Shown: piece by piece, positions 32,546-42,278 of the stretch
Numbering within the stretch: the first letter of the stretch is position 1
How the letters are laid out: each line of letters begins with the position of its first letter
Source of the DNA: Alphaproteobacteria bacterium
GTDB lineage: Bacteria > Pseudomonadota > Alphaproteobacteria > Caulobacterales > Aquidulcibacteraceae
Direction of reading: 5' to 3'
DNA: 64,000 nt
NCBI GenBank assembly: GCA_026400735.1
Contig: JAPLOL010000044.1
Span: forward strand, 2,501 to 66,500
Notes under the pieces: generated by a model
What the model was told of the DNA's origin: nothing
Database searches by the model: none
What the model saw: the letters and a program-made list of their open reading frames with translations, nothing else
Translations under genes and position numbers: made by a program

Positions 32546-34864
32546 TTAGGCTTTCTCGGGTTTGCGTCCAAAGCTCAGTAGGCCGCGCTGCTCTTGGGAA
32601 TACGCGAACTTGAGCTTGTCGGCGTCGACCGGATCGATGTCTATCTTGACGATGCCGCCGTCTTTGAGCTTGCCGAAGAGCAGCTCGTCAGCCATCGGCT
32701 TCTTCACATACTCATTGATGATCCGCGCCAATGGACGTGCGCCAAAGCTCTCATCGTAACCACGCTTAGCAAGCCAATCTGCCGCCTTGTCCGTGATCTC
32801 GATCTGCACGTTGCGTTCAGCGAGCTGGCCTTCGAGTTGAATGATGAACTTCTGCACGACATTGCGCACCACTTCCGGCGGCAGACCGCTGAAGTGAATG
32901 GTGGCGTCCAGGCGGTTGCGGAACTCGGGCGTGAAGAGGCGTTTGATTTCCTCATCATTCATGTGATCGCGCTTGCCCGCACCGAAACCGATGCCTTGCT
33001 TGGCGGCATCGGAAGCGCCGGCGTTCGTCGTCATGATCAGGATCACGTTCCTGAAATCGACTTTCTTGCCGTTCGAGTCGGTGAGCGTGCCGTGATCCAT
33101 CACTTGCAGCAGGATGTTGAACAGCTGCGGGTGGGCCTTTTCGATTTCGTCCAGCAGCAACACGCAGTGCGGGTGCTGGTCGACACCGTCCGTCAGTAGA
33201 CCGCCCTGATCGTAGCCAACATATCCCGGAGGCGCGCCGATGAGGCGACTGACCGTGTGCTGCTCCATGTACTCCGACATGTCGAAGCGCAGGAGTTCGA
33301 TGCCCATGATGTTGGCGAGCGAGCGCGCAACTTCGGTTTTGCCGACGCCGGTGGGGCCCGCAAACAAATAGCTGCCGATCGGCTTCTGCGGTTCGCGCAA
33401 GCCTGCACGCGCCATCTTGATGGCGGCAGCAAGCTGATCAATCGCATCGTTCTGACCGAACACCACGCGCTTGAGATCGTCCGGCAAGGACGCCAGCATT
33501 TCGCTGTCGTTCTTCGAGACCGATTTGGGCGGAATGCGCGCCATACGCGACACGACTTCCTCGACCTCAGTGACGTCGATGACCTGTTTGCGATCCTTCG
33601 GGGCCAGCAACATCATCGAGGCGCCGCTTTCATCGATCACGTCGATCGCTTTATCCGGCAGCTTCCGATCACCGATGTGGCGCGCTGAGAGCTCGACGGC
33701 GGTTTTGATCGCTTCGTCGCTGTACTTCACCTTGTGATACTCTTCGAAGTAGGGCTTCAGACCCATGAGGATCTTGATCGTATCCGGGATTGACGGCTCA
33801 GCGACGTCGATCTTCTGGAACCGACGCGCGAGCGCACGGTCCTTTTCGAAGTGCTGGCGATATTCCTTGTAGGTCGTCGAGCCCATGCAGCGCAGTTGGC
33901 CGCTCTGAAGCGCCGGCTTCAGCAGGTTCGACGCATCCATCGCGCCGCCGCTGGTCGCGCCAGCGCCAATGACAGTGTGAATTTCGTCGATGAACAAGAT
34001 CGCTTTCGGGTGGTTCTCCAACTCCTTCATCACGCTCTTTAAACGCTCTTCAAAGTCACCGCGATACCGCGTGCCGGCGAGTAGCGAGCCCATGTCGAGC
34101 GAGAAGATCGTCGCGTCTTCGAGAATTTCGGGAACTTGCTTCTCGTTGATCTTGCGCGCCAAGCCTTCGGCGATGGCCGTTTTGCCAACGCCAGGATCGC
34201 CCACAAGCAACGGATTGTTCTTTTGGCGGCGGCAAAGGATCTGGATCGCACGCAGCACTTCGGCTTCGCGGCCAATGAGCGGATCGATCTTCCCTTCCTT
34301 GGCCTTCTTGTTGAGGTTGACGCAGTACGCGGCGAGCGCTTCAGAGCCCTGCTTCACGACGCGTTCGCCATCTTCGCCTTCTTGCGCGCCACGCACCGGG
34401 CGCGGCTGAGCAGCGCCGGCGCGCTTCGGCATGCCGTGGGCGATGAAGTTGACCGCGTCATAGCGGGTCATGTCCTGCTCTTGCAGGAAGTACGCAGCGT
34501 GGCTCTCGCGTTCGCTGAACAGTGCGACCAGTACGTTGGCGCCGGTGACTTCGCGGCCGCCACTTGAATCAACATGAAGCATCGCGCGCTGCAGCACGCG
34601 CTGGAAGCCGGCGGTCGGGCGCGGCTCTTCGTGCTCGCGGTTTTGCACGCGCAGCGCATCGAGTTCGTTCTCAAGATACGCTTCAAGGTTCTGACGCAGC
34701 TTATCGAGATCAACCTTGCACGCGTGCATCACGCCGGATGCATCGTCATCGTCGACCAGCGAAAGCAGCAAGTGCTCAAGCGTCACGTATTCGTGGCTGT
34801 GATCTGTCGCCAGCGACAGGGCACGGCGCAACGTGTGCTCAAGCGTACGGGAGAATGTCGCCAT
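32546..34864 (-). CDS. clpA: ATP-dependent Clp protease ATP-binding subunit ClpA
   Basis: 772 residues. N-terminal Clp repeat domain (1-140), first AAA with Walker A GDPGVGKT, second with GPTGVGKT, and the ClpP-contact loop IGF in KQGIGFGAGKRD. ClpA unfolds substrates and feeds them to ClpP. The N-terminal domain binds the adaptor encoded immediately upstream (clpS, 6 bases). The usual order clpS-clpA is kept. No clpP in the window. Confidence 0.95.
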   Translation of the reverse strand: MATFSRTLEHTLRRALSLATDHSHEYVTLEHLLLSLVDDDDASGVMHACKVDLDKLRQNLEAYLENELDALRVQNREHEEPRPTAGFQRVLQRAMLHVDSSGGREVTGANVLVALFSERESHAAYFLQEQDMTRYDAVNFIAHGMPKRAGAAQPRPVRGAQEGEDGERVVKQGSEALAAYCVNLNKKAKEGKIDPLIGREAEVLRAIQILCRRQKNNPLLVGDPGVGKTAIAEGLARKINEKQVPEILEDATIFSLDMGSLLAGTRYRGDFEERLKSVMKELENHPKAILFIDEIHTVIGAGATSGGAMDASNLLKPALQSGQLRCMGSTTYKEYRQHFEKDRALARRFQKIDVAEPSIPDTIKILMGLKPYFEEYHKVKYSDEAIKTAVELSARHIGDRKLPDKAIDVIDESGASMMLLAPKDRKQVIDVTEVEEVVSRMARIPPKSVSKNDSEMLASLPDDLKRVVFGQNDAIDQLAAAIKMARAGLREPQKPIGSYLFAGPTGVGKTEVARSLANIMGIELLRFDMSEYMEQHTVSRLIGAPPGYVGYDQGGLLTDGVDQHPHCVLLLDEIEKAHPQLFNILLQVMDHGTLTDSNGKKVDFRNVILIMTTNAGASDAAKQGIGFGAGKRDHMNDEEIKRLFTPEFRNRLDATIHFSGLPPEVVRNVVQKFIIQLEGQLAERNVQIEITDKAADWLAKRGYDESFGARPLARIINEYVKKPMADELLFGKLKDGGIVKIDIDPVDADKLKFAYSQEQRGLLSFGRKPEKA

Positions 34865-34870
34865 TCGACG

Positions 34871-35209
34871 TTATTCCTTTTCCATCGTGCACTGCAGCGG
34901 ATGTTCATGCCGCCGCGCGAGATCCAAAACTTGTGCGACCTTTGTCTCGGCCACTTCGTACGTGAACACACCGCACAGCCCGACACCGTTTTGGTGGACG
35001 TGCAGCATGATCGTTGTCGCCTCTTCTTGGTTCTTCTGAAAGAAGCGCTCCAAAATATAGACGACGAATTCCATGGGCGTGTAATCGTCGTTCAGGAGCA
35101 ACACACGGTAGAGCGATGGCTTTTTTGTGCGGGTGACAGTCTGGGTTCCGACGCGGCCATCAGCCCCGCCTTCCCGTTCCTCGTCATCCCAATTGCCGCC
35201 GCCGCTCAT
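34871..35209 (-). CDS. clpS: ClpS adaptor protein
   Basis: 112 residues. Typical Clp[29 protein letters not shown] and the C-terminal [23 protein letters not shown]. The DDYTP loop binds N-degron residues. N-terminal 30 residues are unstructured and Gly/Asp-rich. It delivers N-end-rule substrates to ClpA. The 211 bases to the left-hand phasin terminator contain no other gene. Confidence 0.94.
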   Translation of the reverse strand: MSGGGNWDDEEREGGADGRVGTQTVTRTKKPSLYRVLLLNDDYTPMEFVVYILERFFQKNQEEATTIMLHVHQNGVGLCGVFTYEVAETKVAQVLDLARRHEHPLQCTMEKE

Positions 35210-35340
35210 TGAAGTCCGCTTGCTGGAGCCAGAACCCGACTCGTTGCCATGAGCCTTGGCTCACATGCTGAACAATTTATGGATCATGCGCGCAGATGGA
35301 AGGCCTTGCGCGCGCGTACTCGCAGCCTATGGCGCAGTGC

Positions 35341-35378
35341 AAAAGAAATGGGCCCGGCTCGTAAGAGCCAGGCCCATC
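35341..35378 (-). terminator. Terminator after the phasin gene
   Basis: ATGGGCCcGGCTC-gtaa-GAGCCaGGCCCAT, nearly perfect, followed on the minus strand by TTTCTTTTG. Confidence 0.85.
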
Positions 35379-35420
35379 CCTAATCAGCCCCTCGGGAGCA
35401 AAGCCCCCGAAGCTTAGTTC

Positions 35421-35879
35421 TTAGCGACCAACGTTCTGCACGAGCTGGCCAACTGCGTTCACGCGCTCGTTGATCGGCTGCAGCGTTTCCTTCGCGAGGC
35501 CCTGGACCAGCTCAGAAACTTCAGTCACTTCCGCGACATAGGCCTCGAAGGCGCCCTTGGCGTAGTCATTTTGCTTTTCAGCGAATTCTTGGACGCTCTT
35601 CGAGGTCATGAGCGACTTCGTCACCGCGACATGATTTTCAATGGCGGCCTTTTGGAAGGCGACAGCGCGCGCCGACAGGGTCTCGAAGCCCTTTTGAGCG
35701 GCGGTAGCCGAAGCAACCCAAGCTTCCAGGTTTTGCTTGCCGAAAGACGAGGCTTCCGAGAACGCAGCGATGCTGCGGTCAATGTTCTCGCGGACCGTTT
35801 CGGTCGACGTCGAGGTGAAGGTTTCGAAAGCTTCCGTTGCCGACTTGGCGGCGCGGGGGGCGGTCTTCGCAGTGGCCAT
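35421..35879 (-). CDS. Phasin family protein
   Basis: 152 residues, almost entirely helical, with FASTKSVQEFAEKQNDYAKGAFEAYVAEVTEVSELVQGLAKETLQPINERV-like periodic amphipathic helices. Phasins coat polyhydroxyalkanoate granules. N-terminal Ala/Lys-rich 15 residues. No PHA polymerase gene lies in this window. Confidence 0.88.
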   Translation of the reverse strand: MATAKTAPRAAKSATEAFETFTSTSTETVRENIDRSIAAFSEASSFGKQNLEAWVASATAAQKGFETLSARAVAFQKAAIENHVAVTKSLMTSKSVQEFAEKQNDYAKGAFEAYVAEVTEVSELVQGLAKETLQPINERVNAVGQLVQNVGR

Positions 35880-36262
35880 GATGGACTCCGTTCAGTTGCC
35901 TAGGCCGCTGCCGGCCCAGAATGAATGATGAGCCACCGGGGAAGCGGCGACTCTGTGGAGCCTATATGTTATGCTGCACCTGCGAAGTCAACGATAATTA
36001 TGCTGCAACGCAACATGCAGCCCTGCCCCGCCAATTCTGCATGTTCCCGTCAGATTGTTCATCTCGCGTTAACCACGTTTTCCACACCCTCTACGTGTAG
36101 GACTGAATCAGCTTCGCCAGATCAGAAACATTAACCCCGCTAAAGAACTGCATCTTAAGTCGGTCTAATGAATCTGTAAGCTGCACACGGCACGCGATTT
36201 GCCTGAAATAGTCCGTGATTGTGCGGGATTGGTCATCGATGACGTCAGCGGGTGGTTCGAAG
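35880..36262. other. Intergenic region, phasin to carboxypeptidase
   Basis: 383 bases with no gene I can support. It is the shared promoter zone of the leftward phasin gene and the rightward carboxypeptidase gene. Two related ATGCTGCA-containing stretches occur at 35969 and 36001, which could be half-sites but are not a clear motif. Confidence 0.5.
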
Positions 36263-37297
36263 ATGCGGATGGTTGCGGGCGCCTTCGTGGCGCTCATTGC
36301 GTTCGGCTTTGTCGCGCCGGCCTCGGCGCAGGATCGCTACTCCGCGATCGTCGTGGATGCGCGCACCAATGAGGTGCTGCTTGAGGATCAGGCCGACGAG
36401 GCCCGCTTCCCAGCATCGCTCACGAAGATGATGACATTGTACATGCTGTTCGAGGCGATCGAGCGCGGTGACATGACGCTCGATACCCGCCTCACAGCCT
36501 CGCGCAACGCCGCCCGTCAGCCTCCGTCACGTCTAGGCCTTGCCTGTTCGCGCCGCCGCGGCTGTGACTCTATTACGGTCGACCAGGCGATCCGCGCGCT
36601 CGCAGTTCAATCAGCAAACGACGTCGCCGTGATGGTGGCCGAACGCCTCGGCGGCACCGAGTCGCGTTTCTCCGCCAACATGACAGCGCGCGCTCGCGAA
36701 CTTGGCATGAGCAACACGCGCTTCGCCAATGCCAGCGGCCTTCCGGACACCGCGCACCGCACGACGGCGCGCGACATGGCAACGCTCTCAGAGGCCCTGT
36801 GGCGCGACTTTCCGCAATATTATCACTACTTCCAAACGCCGAGCTTCGCCTGGCGCCGCACGAACGGCCGCAACCACAACCGCTTGCTGGGCAGCGTTGA
36901 AGGCGTCGATGGCATCAAGACCGGCTACACCCGCGCCTCAGGCTTTAACTTGGCGACGATGACTGAGCGTGGCGGACGTCGCGTGATCGTAGTCGTCCTT
37001 GGTGGCGAGACCGCCGCTGCGCGCGACGCTCAAGTCGCCTATCTGATCGAAGGCGCCTACCAAGAGTATGCTCGTCGCGCCGATCCGAACGCTGCTCAGT
37101 TCGCGTCGCTGCCAACGCGCCGCTTGGACGTTCAGCTCGCGCCAGGCACGCTTCAAGCCAACAGCGTGACGCCGCTGCCGCCCTCACCGTACCAGCTGTC
37201 GCAAGGCATGGTCATCGAGACGCTGTCGCCGGTCCGCGCGCCGATCGATGAACCAGTTGGCCAAGGCGACGAAGGCACCACCGAAGAAATGGAATAA
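36263..37297 (+). CDS. D-alanyl-D-alanine carboxypeptidase (PBP5/6 type)
   Basis: 344 residues from ATG 36263 (GGTGG 7 bases upstream); ATGs at 36215, 36239 and 36269 are alternatives. Signal peptide ends PASA-QDR. Serine-protease-like motifs: SLTKMM (Ser-x-x-Lys), SAN and KTGYT. It removes the terminal D-Ala of peptidoglycan stem peptides in the periplasm. Between the SxxK and SxN motifs the loop has two cysteines, LACSRRRGCDSI, where homologs usually have a short turn; they could form a disulfide. Confidence 0.9.
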   Translation: MRMVAGAFVALIAFGFVAPASAQDRYSAIVVDARTNEVLLEDQADEARFPASLTKMMTLYMLFEAIERGDMTLDTRLTASRNAARQPPSRLGLACSRRRGCDSITVDQAIRALAVQSANDVAVMVAERLGGTESRFSANMTARARELGMSNTRFANASGLPDTAHRTTARDMATLSEALWRDFPQYYHYFQTPSFAWRRTNGRNHNRLLGSVEGVDGIKTGYTRASGFNLATMTERGGRRVIVVVLGGETAAARDAQVAYLIEGAYQEYARRADPNAAQFASLPTRRLDVQLAPGTLQANSVTPLPPSPYQLSQGMVIETLSPVRAPIDEPVGQGDEGTTEEME

Positions 37298-37301
37298 GCG
37301 C

Positions 37302-37733
37302 CTAGCGCTTCTTCTTCAGCAAACGATCCCGCGCGGCTGTGAGCCGCGCGGCTTCGTTATGGGTGCCGCCACGATCGGGATGTGCTTGGGTCATCTTGGA
37401 CCGATAGGCGCGGCGGATCTCATCAGGGCCGGCAGTCGGGCCCACCCCAAGCAGCCTCCGAGCTGCTAAATCTTCCGGCGCATCTTGTGCTGGCGATACC
37501 GGGGCGGGCGCGCGCCAGCGCTCGATCTGAGGCCACAAAACCCAGCTCAACGCCGCTAGACTCGCGAAGGTGATCGCGGGACTGATCAGTCCGCGCAGCA
37601 GACAAACTAATGCTGCACCTGCGAGCAATACGGTAGGCCAACGCCGCATAAGTTCCGCGCGATGGATGCCGCCAAGCCGCGTCAGAAACAGAACCCCGAA
37701 AATCAGGGTGAGGGCAAGCAGGACCGGTAGCAA
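37302..37733 (-). CDS. Membrane-anchored J-domain protein
   Basis: 143 residues: two or three membrane helices, then a C-terminal J domain with HPD in YRSKMTQAHPDRGGTH. The J domain stimulates DnaK; the membrane anchor restricts it to the inner membrane. DjlA-like but shorter. Convergent with the carboxypeptidase gene, 4 bases apart. mipZ lies upstream on the same strand. Confidence 0.82.
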   Translation of the reverse strand: MLPVLLALTLIFGVLFLTRLGGIHRAELMRRWPTVLLAGAALVCLLRGLISPAITFASLAALSWVLWPQIERWRAPAPVSPAQDAPEDLAARRLLGVGPTAGPDEIRRAYRSKMTQAHPDRGGTHNEAARLTAARDRLLKKKR

Positions 37734-37787
37734 AGGACCTCCGCGACCGTGCGACGTCGGCCAAGGAGGCGCGTTAGCACGCCCTGG

Positions 37788-38657
37788 TTAGAATTTCAGC
37801 GCTTCGCCGTCGAAGCCGGGCAGCTTCAAGGTGATGAACAAATCGCGCAGCTCTTGGCGGGCCGCCACGTGCGCCATGCGCATGTCCACGGGGACGCCCT
37901 CGCCGTCGAGGTCGAGCAGCGTCAGTCCTTGAGGGAAAAGCTCCCGAAAAATCACGCGCTCAGAAAGACCGGGCGCCAACCGGAAGCCAATGCGGCTGGA
38001 GAGCGTCGACAGCGCTTTTCCGACACGCTGTTTATTCTTGGCTTCGATCTTTGATGTCGCCGTACGGTTGCGCAGCACCACCCAGTCGATCGGCGTGCGC
38101 GCGGCGAGTGCCTTCTTCTTGCGGCTCTCCCAGACCATTTCGCTGTAGATCGACGGACGCACGATATCGGCGCAGTTCTCGTCGATATCTCCCAACAGGT
38201 CGAAATCCACAAAACTGTCGTTGAGCGGCGTGATCAAGGTATCCGCCCAAGAGTGAGCGAGCCGAGCCAGATAGGAATCACCGCCAGGGCTATCGATGAC
38301 GATGAAGTCACAAGTCTCGGCGAGCCGCTTCAGAGCAGAGCGGAAAGCTGCATCCTCCTCGGCCTCCGCGTCGTCCATCGAGCGCTGTGCGCTTTCCTGC
38401 AGCTCCAGGATCTGAGGCGACGGCAGGTGCGCGCCGCGCGTTGCGATCCAGCGTGAGCGGTTCTCGATATAGCGGGTGAGCGAACGCTGGCGGACATCGA
38501 GATCAAGCACGCCGGTCCGGCGTCCCATCCGCATCAACGCCACGATCACGTGCATCGCGACAGTCGACTTGCCGGCGCCGCCCTTTTGGTTGCCGACAAC
38601 GATCACATGCGCGCGACGCGGTTCAAGTTCAGGCTCGAAGGCATGGGCAAGGCTCAC
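37788..38657 (-). CDS. mipZ: Division-plane positioning ATPase MipZ
   Basis: 289 residues from a GTG at 38657; the open frame also allows a GTG at 38756 and others, so the N-terminus is uncertain. Deviant Walker A VVGNQKGGAGKST, SPGGDSYLARLAHSWAD and ITPLNDSFVDFDLLGDID match Caulobacter MipZ (VVGNEKAGAGKST, NDSFVDFDMLG). It forms polar gradients that inhibit FtsZ polymerisation and so places the septum. Supports a Caulobacterales-like host. Divergent from panC. Confidence 0.92.
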   Translation of the reverse strand: MSLAHAFEPELEPRRAHVIVVGNQKGGAGKSTVAMHVIVALMRMGRRTGVLDLDVRQRSLTRYIENRSRWIATRGAHLPSPQILELQESAQRSMDDAEAEEDAAFRSALKRLAETCDFIVIDSPGGDSYLARLAHSWADTLITPLNDSFVDFDLLGDIDENCADIVRPSIYSEMVWESRKKKALAARTPIDWVVLRNRTATSKIEAKNKQRVGKALSTLSSRIGFRLAPGLSERVIFRELFPQGLTLLDLDGEGVPVDMRMAHVAARQELRDLFITLKLPGFDGEALKF

Positions 38658-38802
38658 CGGCGCGCCCCGCCCAGCTGGACGGGCGCTGCGCTCTTGAACT
38701 GAGCTGCTGCGCCGACACACATGCGTTAAACCTCGTTGATCGAGGTTAAGGCACACTTAAGCGGCTTGACGCCCGCTCGCCTCCCATGGATTGCGAACCG
38801 GA

Positions 38803-39651
38803 ATGATCACTCCCCTGCCAGTCGTCCGCGACGTTCCCTCGCTCCGCAAAGAGATCGTGACCTGGCGCGCGTCGGGCTTGAGGGTGGGCTTGGTGCCGAC
38901 GATGGGCGCTCTTCACGAAGGCCATCTCTCACTTGTGCGCACGGCGAAAGAGAAGTGCGATCGTGTCGTCACGACTTTGTTCGTCAACCCGCGCCAATTT
39001 GCGCCTCATGAGGATTTCGAGCGTTATCCGCGCGACGAAGCGGGTGATTCAGCGTTGCTCGCCAGCGCAGGGTGCGATTTGCTCTACGCGCCAGAGCGCG
39101 CCGTGATGTACCCGGAGGGCTTCGCCACCAATGTCATCGTCAGCGATGTCTCGACGCCGCTCGAAGGCGAATTTCGCCCGCACTTCTTTGGCGGCGTCGC
39201 CACTGTGGTCGCCAAGCTATTGCTGCAGTCTCTGCCCGACGCGGCGTTCTTCGGTGAAAAGGATTACCAGCAACTCCAAGTGATCGAGCGCATGACGCGT
39301 GATCTCGACATCCCCGTGGCGATTGAAGGTTGCGCAACGGTGCGTGAGCATGACGGCCTCGCGATGAGCTCACGCAACGCATATCTCAACGCCTATGAGC
39401 GCCGCATCGCGGCGCGGCTAAATCATATCATGCACGACGCCATTAAGGCGGTGCGAGGCGGTGCGGCGATTGCAGCCACGGAGGCTGAAGCGGCTCGCCA
39501 CCTCCTCGCCGCCGGCTTTACCAGCGTGGACTACATAGCTATTCGCGACGCGGAAACGCTTTCGTCGATCACCGACCTCTCGCGACCCGCGCGCATTCTC
39601 GCGGCCGCCTGGCTGGGCAAGACGCGGCTTATCGACAACATGGCAGTCTGA
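38803..39651 (+). CDS. panC: Pantoate-beta-alanine ligase
   Basis: 282 residues from ATG 38803; a TTG at 38791 is the alternative. Motifs: PTMGALHEGHLSLV (ATP-binding HxGH), FVNPRQFAPHEDFERYPR, FFGEKDYQQL and MSSRNAYL. It makes pantothenate from pantoate and beta-alanine. No panB is next to it in the window. The 148 bases after it are the promoter zone of the receptor gene. Confidence 0.95.
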   Translation: MITPLPVVRDVPSLRKEIVTWRASGLRVGLVPTMGALHEGHLSLVRTAKEKCDRVVTTLFVNPRQFAPHEDFERYPRDEAGDSALLASAGCDLLYAPERAVMYPEGFATNVIVSDVSTPLEGEFRPHFFGGVATVVAKLLLQSLPDAAFFGEKDYQQLQVIERMTRDLDIPVAIEGCATVREHDGLAMSSRNAYLNAYERRIAARLNHIMHDAIKAVRGGAAIAATEAEAARHLLAAGFTSVDYIAIRDAETLSSITDLSRPARILAAAWLGKTRLIDNMAV

Positions 39652-39799
39652 TTAGGGCGTGCGCTAGGCGTATTCCCTCGATAGCGCCGCCGAATTTTCC
39701 CCGCTCAGGCGTTTGGAACGGAACTGCGGCGCGCGCCGGTTAATCCTTACCGGCAGGGCGCACCTGGGAGAGTGTGGCGCCGTCGAGGGGAGCCAAATA

Positions 39800-42196
39800 A
39801 TGACCCGCAAACGCAAATGGGCGTATGCAGTCAGCGCGATCGCGATCGCACTGATGCTGACGCCAAATCTCGTCTGGGCGCAGGATGCTGCACCGGTCGA
39901 AGAAGAAGAAATCATCGTCACAGCCACGCACCGCGCACAATCGATTCAAGACGTGCCGTTCTCCGTGAACGCGCAAACGCAAGAAGACATCGAGCGCAGC
40001 GGCGCGACGTCGCTGGAAGATCTGAGCCGCAACGTAGCCGGCATGAGCGTTCAAAACCTCGGACCTGGCCAAAGCCAAGTCTCGCTCCGCGGCGTCTCCG
40101 CCGGTCAAATCGTTCGCGACCAGCCGGGCGTCAAAGAACAAGTCGGCGTCTATCTTGATGACTCGGTCATCTCGCTCTCGCTCTTCACGCCGGACCTTGA
40201 TCTCTACGATCTGAACCGCGTCGAGACTCTGCGCGGCCCGCAAGGCACGCTGTTCGGTTCCGGCAATGTCGGCGGCACGATCCGCTACATCACCAACCAA
40301 CCTGATCTCGATGTGTTCGAAGGCTCGCTCGAAGGCCAGCTGAACATGATCGAAGATGGCGGCGAAGGCGGCCATCTCAAAGGCATGATCAACGTGCCGC
40401 TCGTGCCGGGCGTTCTCGCCATGCGCGCTGTAGGCTATCACACAGAATACGGCGGCTTCATCGATGCGCTCCGCGAAGGCGGGGGCGTCAGCGAAGACGT
40501 CAACGATGGTGAGCGTTCGGGCGTGCGCCTCGCGTTCGCGATCCAACCGTCGCCGAACCTCTCGATCACCCCGCGCTTCATCTATCAGAACGTGCAAGTG
40601 AACGGGTTCAATCGCCAAGAGGTGTTCAACCTCTTCGCCAACCCCTTTACCGGCGCCCTTCCCGGCGGTCGCACCCCGGTGATGTTCCAAGAGCGTCAAC
40701 AATATCTGTTGCTCGACGAAGAGTTCAGCGACGAGATGTTCCTGGCTGACCTCAATGTGAATTATGACTTCGGCAACGTGCAGCTCACCTCGGTGACCAG
40801 CTACGTCAACCGCAGCATTCTCGCGAGCCGCGACGCCAGCGCGCTCACGGGCAGCGTCTCGGTGGACCTCGGTTTCCCGAATGCGGCCGTCGTGCTGCCG
40901 TCGAACCTGCGTGACACCACCGACCTGGAGCAATTCACGCAAGAAGTGCGCTTGGCTTCGGATTACGACTCGCCATTCCAGTGGCTTGTCGGCGCCTTCT
41001 ACTCAGACGTTGACCGCTCGTATCGTCAACGTCTGCCAACGCCCGGCTACGATGCGTTCACTGACGCTACGCTTGGCGCCGGCACATCGGCAGCGGTTGC
41101 AAACGGCTTCCCGGCCAACTCGCCGTACAATTCCGACCTGCCCTACAACATCCGTCAGTGGGCGTTGTTCGGTGAAGCAAGCTATGACCTAACCGAGCGT
41201 CTGACGGTCACCGCTGGCGCGCGTTACTACCAATTCGACGAAAAGCGTGACTTCGTCTCCGGCGGCCTCTTCGCCAACGGCGACCGTCGCCACGACGAAA
41301 CGTCGTCGAACGGCATCACGCCGCGCATCATTGCCAGCTACGACCTGACGCCTGAAGTTGCCTTGAACGTTCAGGCCAGCCAAGGCTTCCGTCTGGGTGG
41401 CGTCAACGATCCGCTGAACATCCCGCTCTGCTCAGCTGCGGACGTCGCTATCTTCGGCGGCTATCAAAGCTACCAGGACGAAACGTCGTGGAATTACGAA
41501 GCTGGCGTGAAGGTGACGCGTCCGCGCTACACCTTCAACGGGGCCGTGTACTACAACGACATCAGCGACCTGCAGGTCACGCTCGACGCGGGCTCATGTT
41601 CATCGCGCGTTGTCTTCAACGTGCCGGACGCTCACGCGGCCGGTGTCGAAGTTGAGTTCGGTTGGGAGCCAGTTGATGGCTTGCAACTAAGCCTGGCTGG
41701 CGGCTGGACCGAAGCCCAATTCGACTCGACGGTTGTCGACGGTCTCGGCAACGTTCTGGGCGGCATCCAAAAGGGCAACCGCTTGGCGTCAGTTCCGGAA
41801 TGGCAAGCTTCGGCGACGGCCGCCTATTATTGGCCGATCAGCTGGGGTGAAGGCATGGAAGCCTTCGTCGCTGGCTCAGTCCAGCACATCGGCAACCGCT
41901 TCACGCAACCGGGCGACCAAGTCCCAGGCGCGGGCAACTTCCGTTCAAACCTGGCCTTCGGCGGCGCCACCGGCACGGGCGTGACGGCGCTCAACCTCGA
42001 ACTGGAAGAGTACACGCTGCTCAACCTGAACGCGGGCGTTCAAAACGACGATTGGGGCGTCACGCTCTTCGTCAACAATGCAACGGATGAGAATGCCAAT
42101 CTCTCGTTCGACCGCGAACGTGGCGGCCGGGCGCGCTTGGCCTTCTCGACCAACCAACCTCGGACGATCGGCGTAACCGTTCGCCGCAACTTCTAA
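39800..42196 (+). CDS. TonB-dependent receptor
   Basis: 798 residues from ATG 39800, with GAGGGGAG upstream. Signal peptide ends VWA-QDA. A TonB box-like EEEIIVTATHR is followed by plug domain DVPFSVNAQ..., RVETLRGPQGTLFGSGNVGGTIRYITNQP, and a C-terminal barrel ending in F (VTVRRNF). No N-terminal signalling extension. Outer-membrane transporter of unknown ligand, typical of the many receptors in this group. Strong terminator follows. Confidence 0.92.
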   Translation: MTRKRKWAYAVSAIAIALMLTPNLVWAQDAAPVEEEEIIVTATHRAQSIQDVPFSVNAQTQEDIERSGATSLEDLSRNVAGMSVQNLGPGQSQVSLRGVSAGQIVRDQPGVKEQVGVYLDDSVISLSLFTPDLDLYDLNRVETLRGPQGTLFGSGNVGGTIRYITNQPDLDVFEGSLEGQLNMIEDGGEGGHLKGMINVPLVPGVLAMRAVGYHTEYGGFIDALREGGGVSEDVNDGERSGVRLAFAIQPSPNLSITPRFIYQNVQVNGFNRQEVFNLFANPFTGALPGGRTPVMFQERQQYLLLDEEFSDEMFLADLNVNYDFGNVQLTSVTSYVNRSILASRDASALTGSVSVDLGFPNAAVVLPSNLRDTTDLEQFTQEVRLASDYDSPFQWLVGAFYSDVDRSYRQRLPTPGYDAFTDATLGAGTSAAVANGFPANSPYNSDLPYNIRQWALFGEASYDLTERLTVTAGARYYQFDEKRDFVSGGLFANGDRRHDETSSNGITPRIIASYDLTPEVALNVQASQGFRLGGVNDPLNIPLCSAADVAIFGGYQSYQDETSWNYEAGVKVTRPRYTFNGAVYYNDISDLQVTLDAGSCSSRVVFNVPDAHAAGVEVEFGWEPVDGLQLSLAGGWTEAQFDSTVVDGLGNVLGGIQKGNRLASVPEWQASATAAYYWPISWGEGMEAFVAGSVQHIGNRFTQPGDQVPGAGNFRSNLAFGGATGTGVTALNLELEEYTLLNLNAGVQNDDWGVTLFVNNATDENANLSFDRERGGRARLAFSTNQPRTIGVTVRRNF

Positions 42197-42219
42197 TCAC
42201 GCAAAGATCAACCTCCTCG

Positions 42220-42248
42220 GGGCCGCGGCAAAAGCTGCGGCCCTTTTT
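42220..42248 (+). terminator. Terminator of the TonB receptor gene
   Basis: GGGCCGCGGC-AAAA-GCTGCGGCCC with one mismatch, followed by TTTTT. Confidence 0.9.
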
Positions 42249-42278
42249 CTTTGCGATTGGCCCGCTTAGGCTCGGCGC

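Noticed and set aside
39740-40942. 400-residue minus-strand ORF inside the TonB receptor gene
   Set aside because: Antisense shadow of a high-GC gene; composition (His/Arg/Ala) without any domain, whereas the plus-strand frame shows clear receptor motifs.
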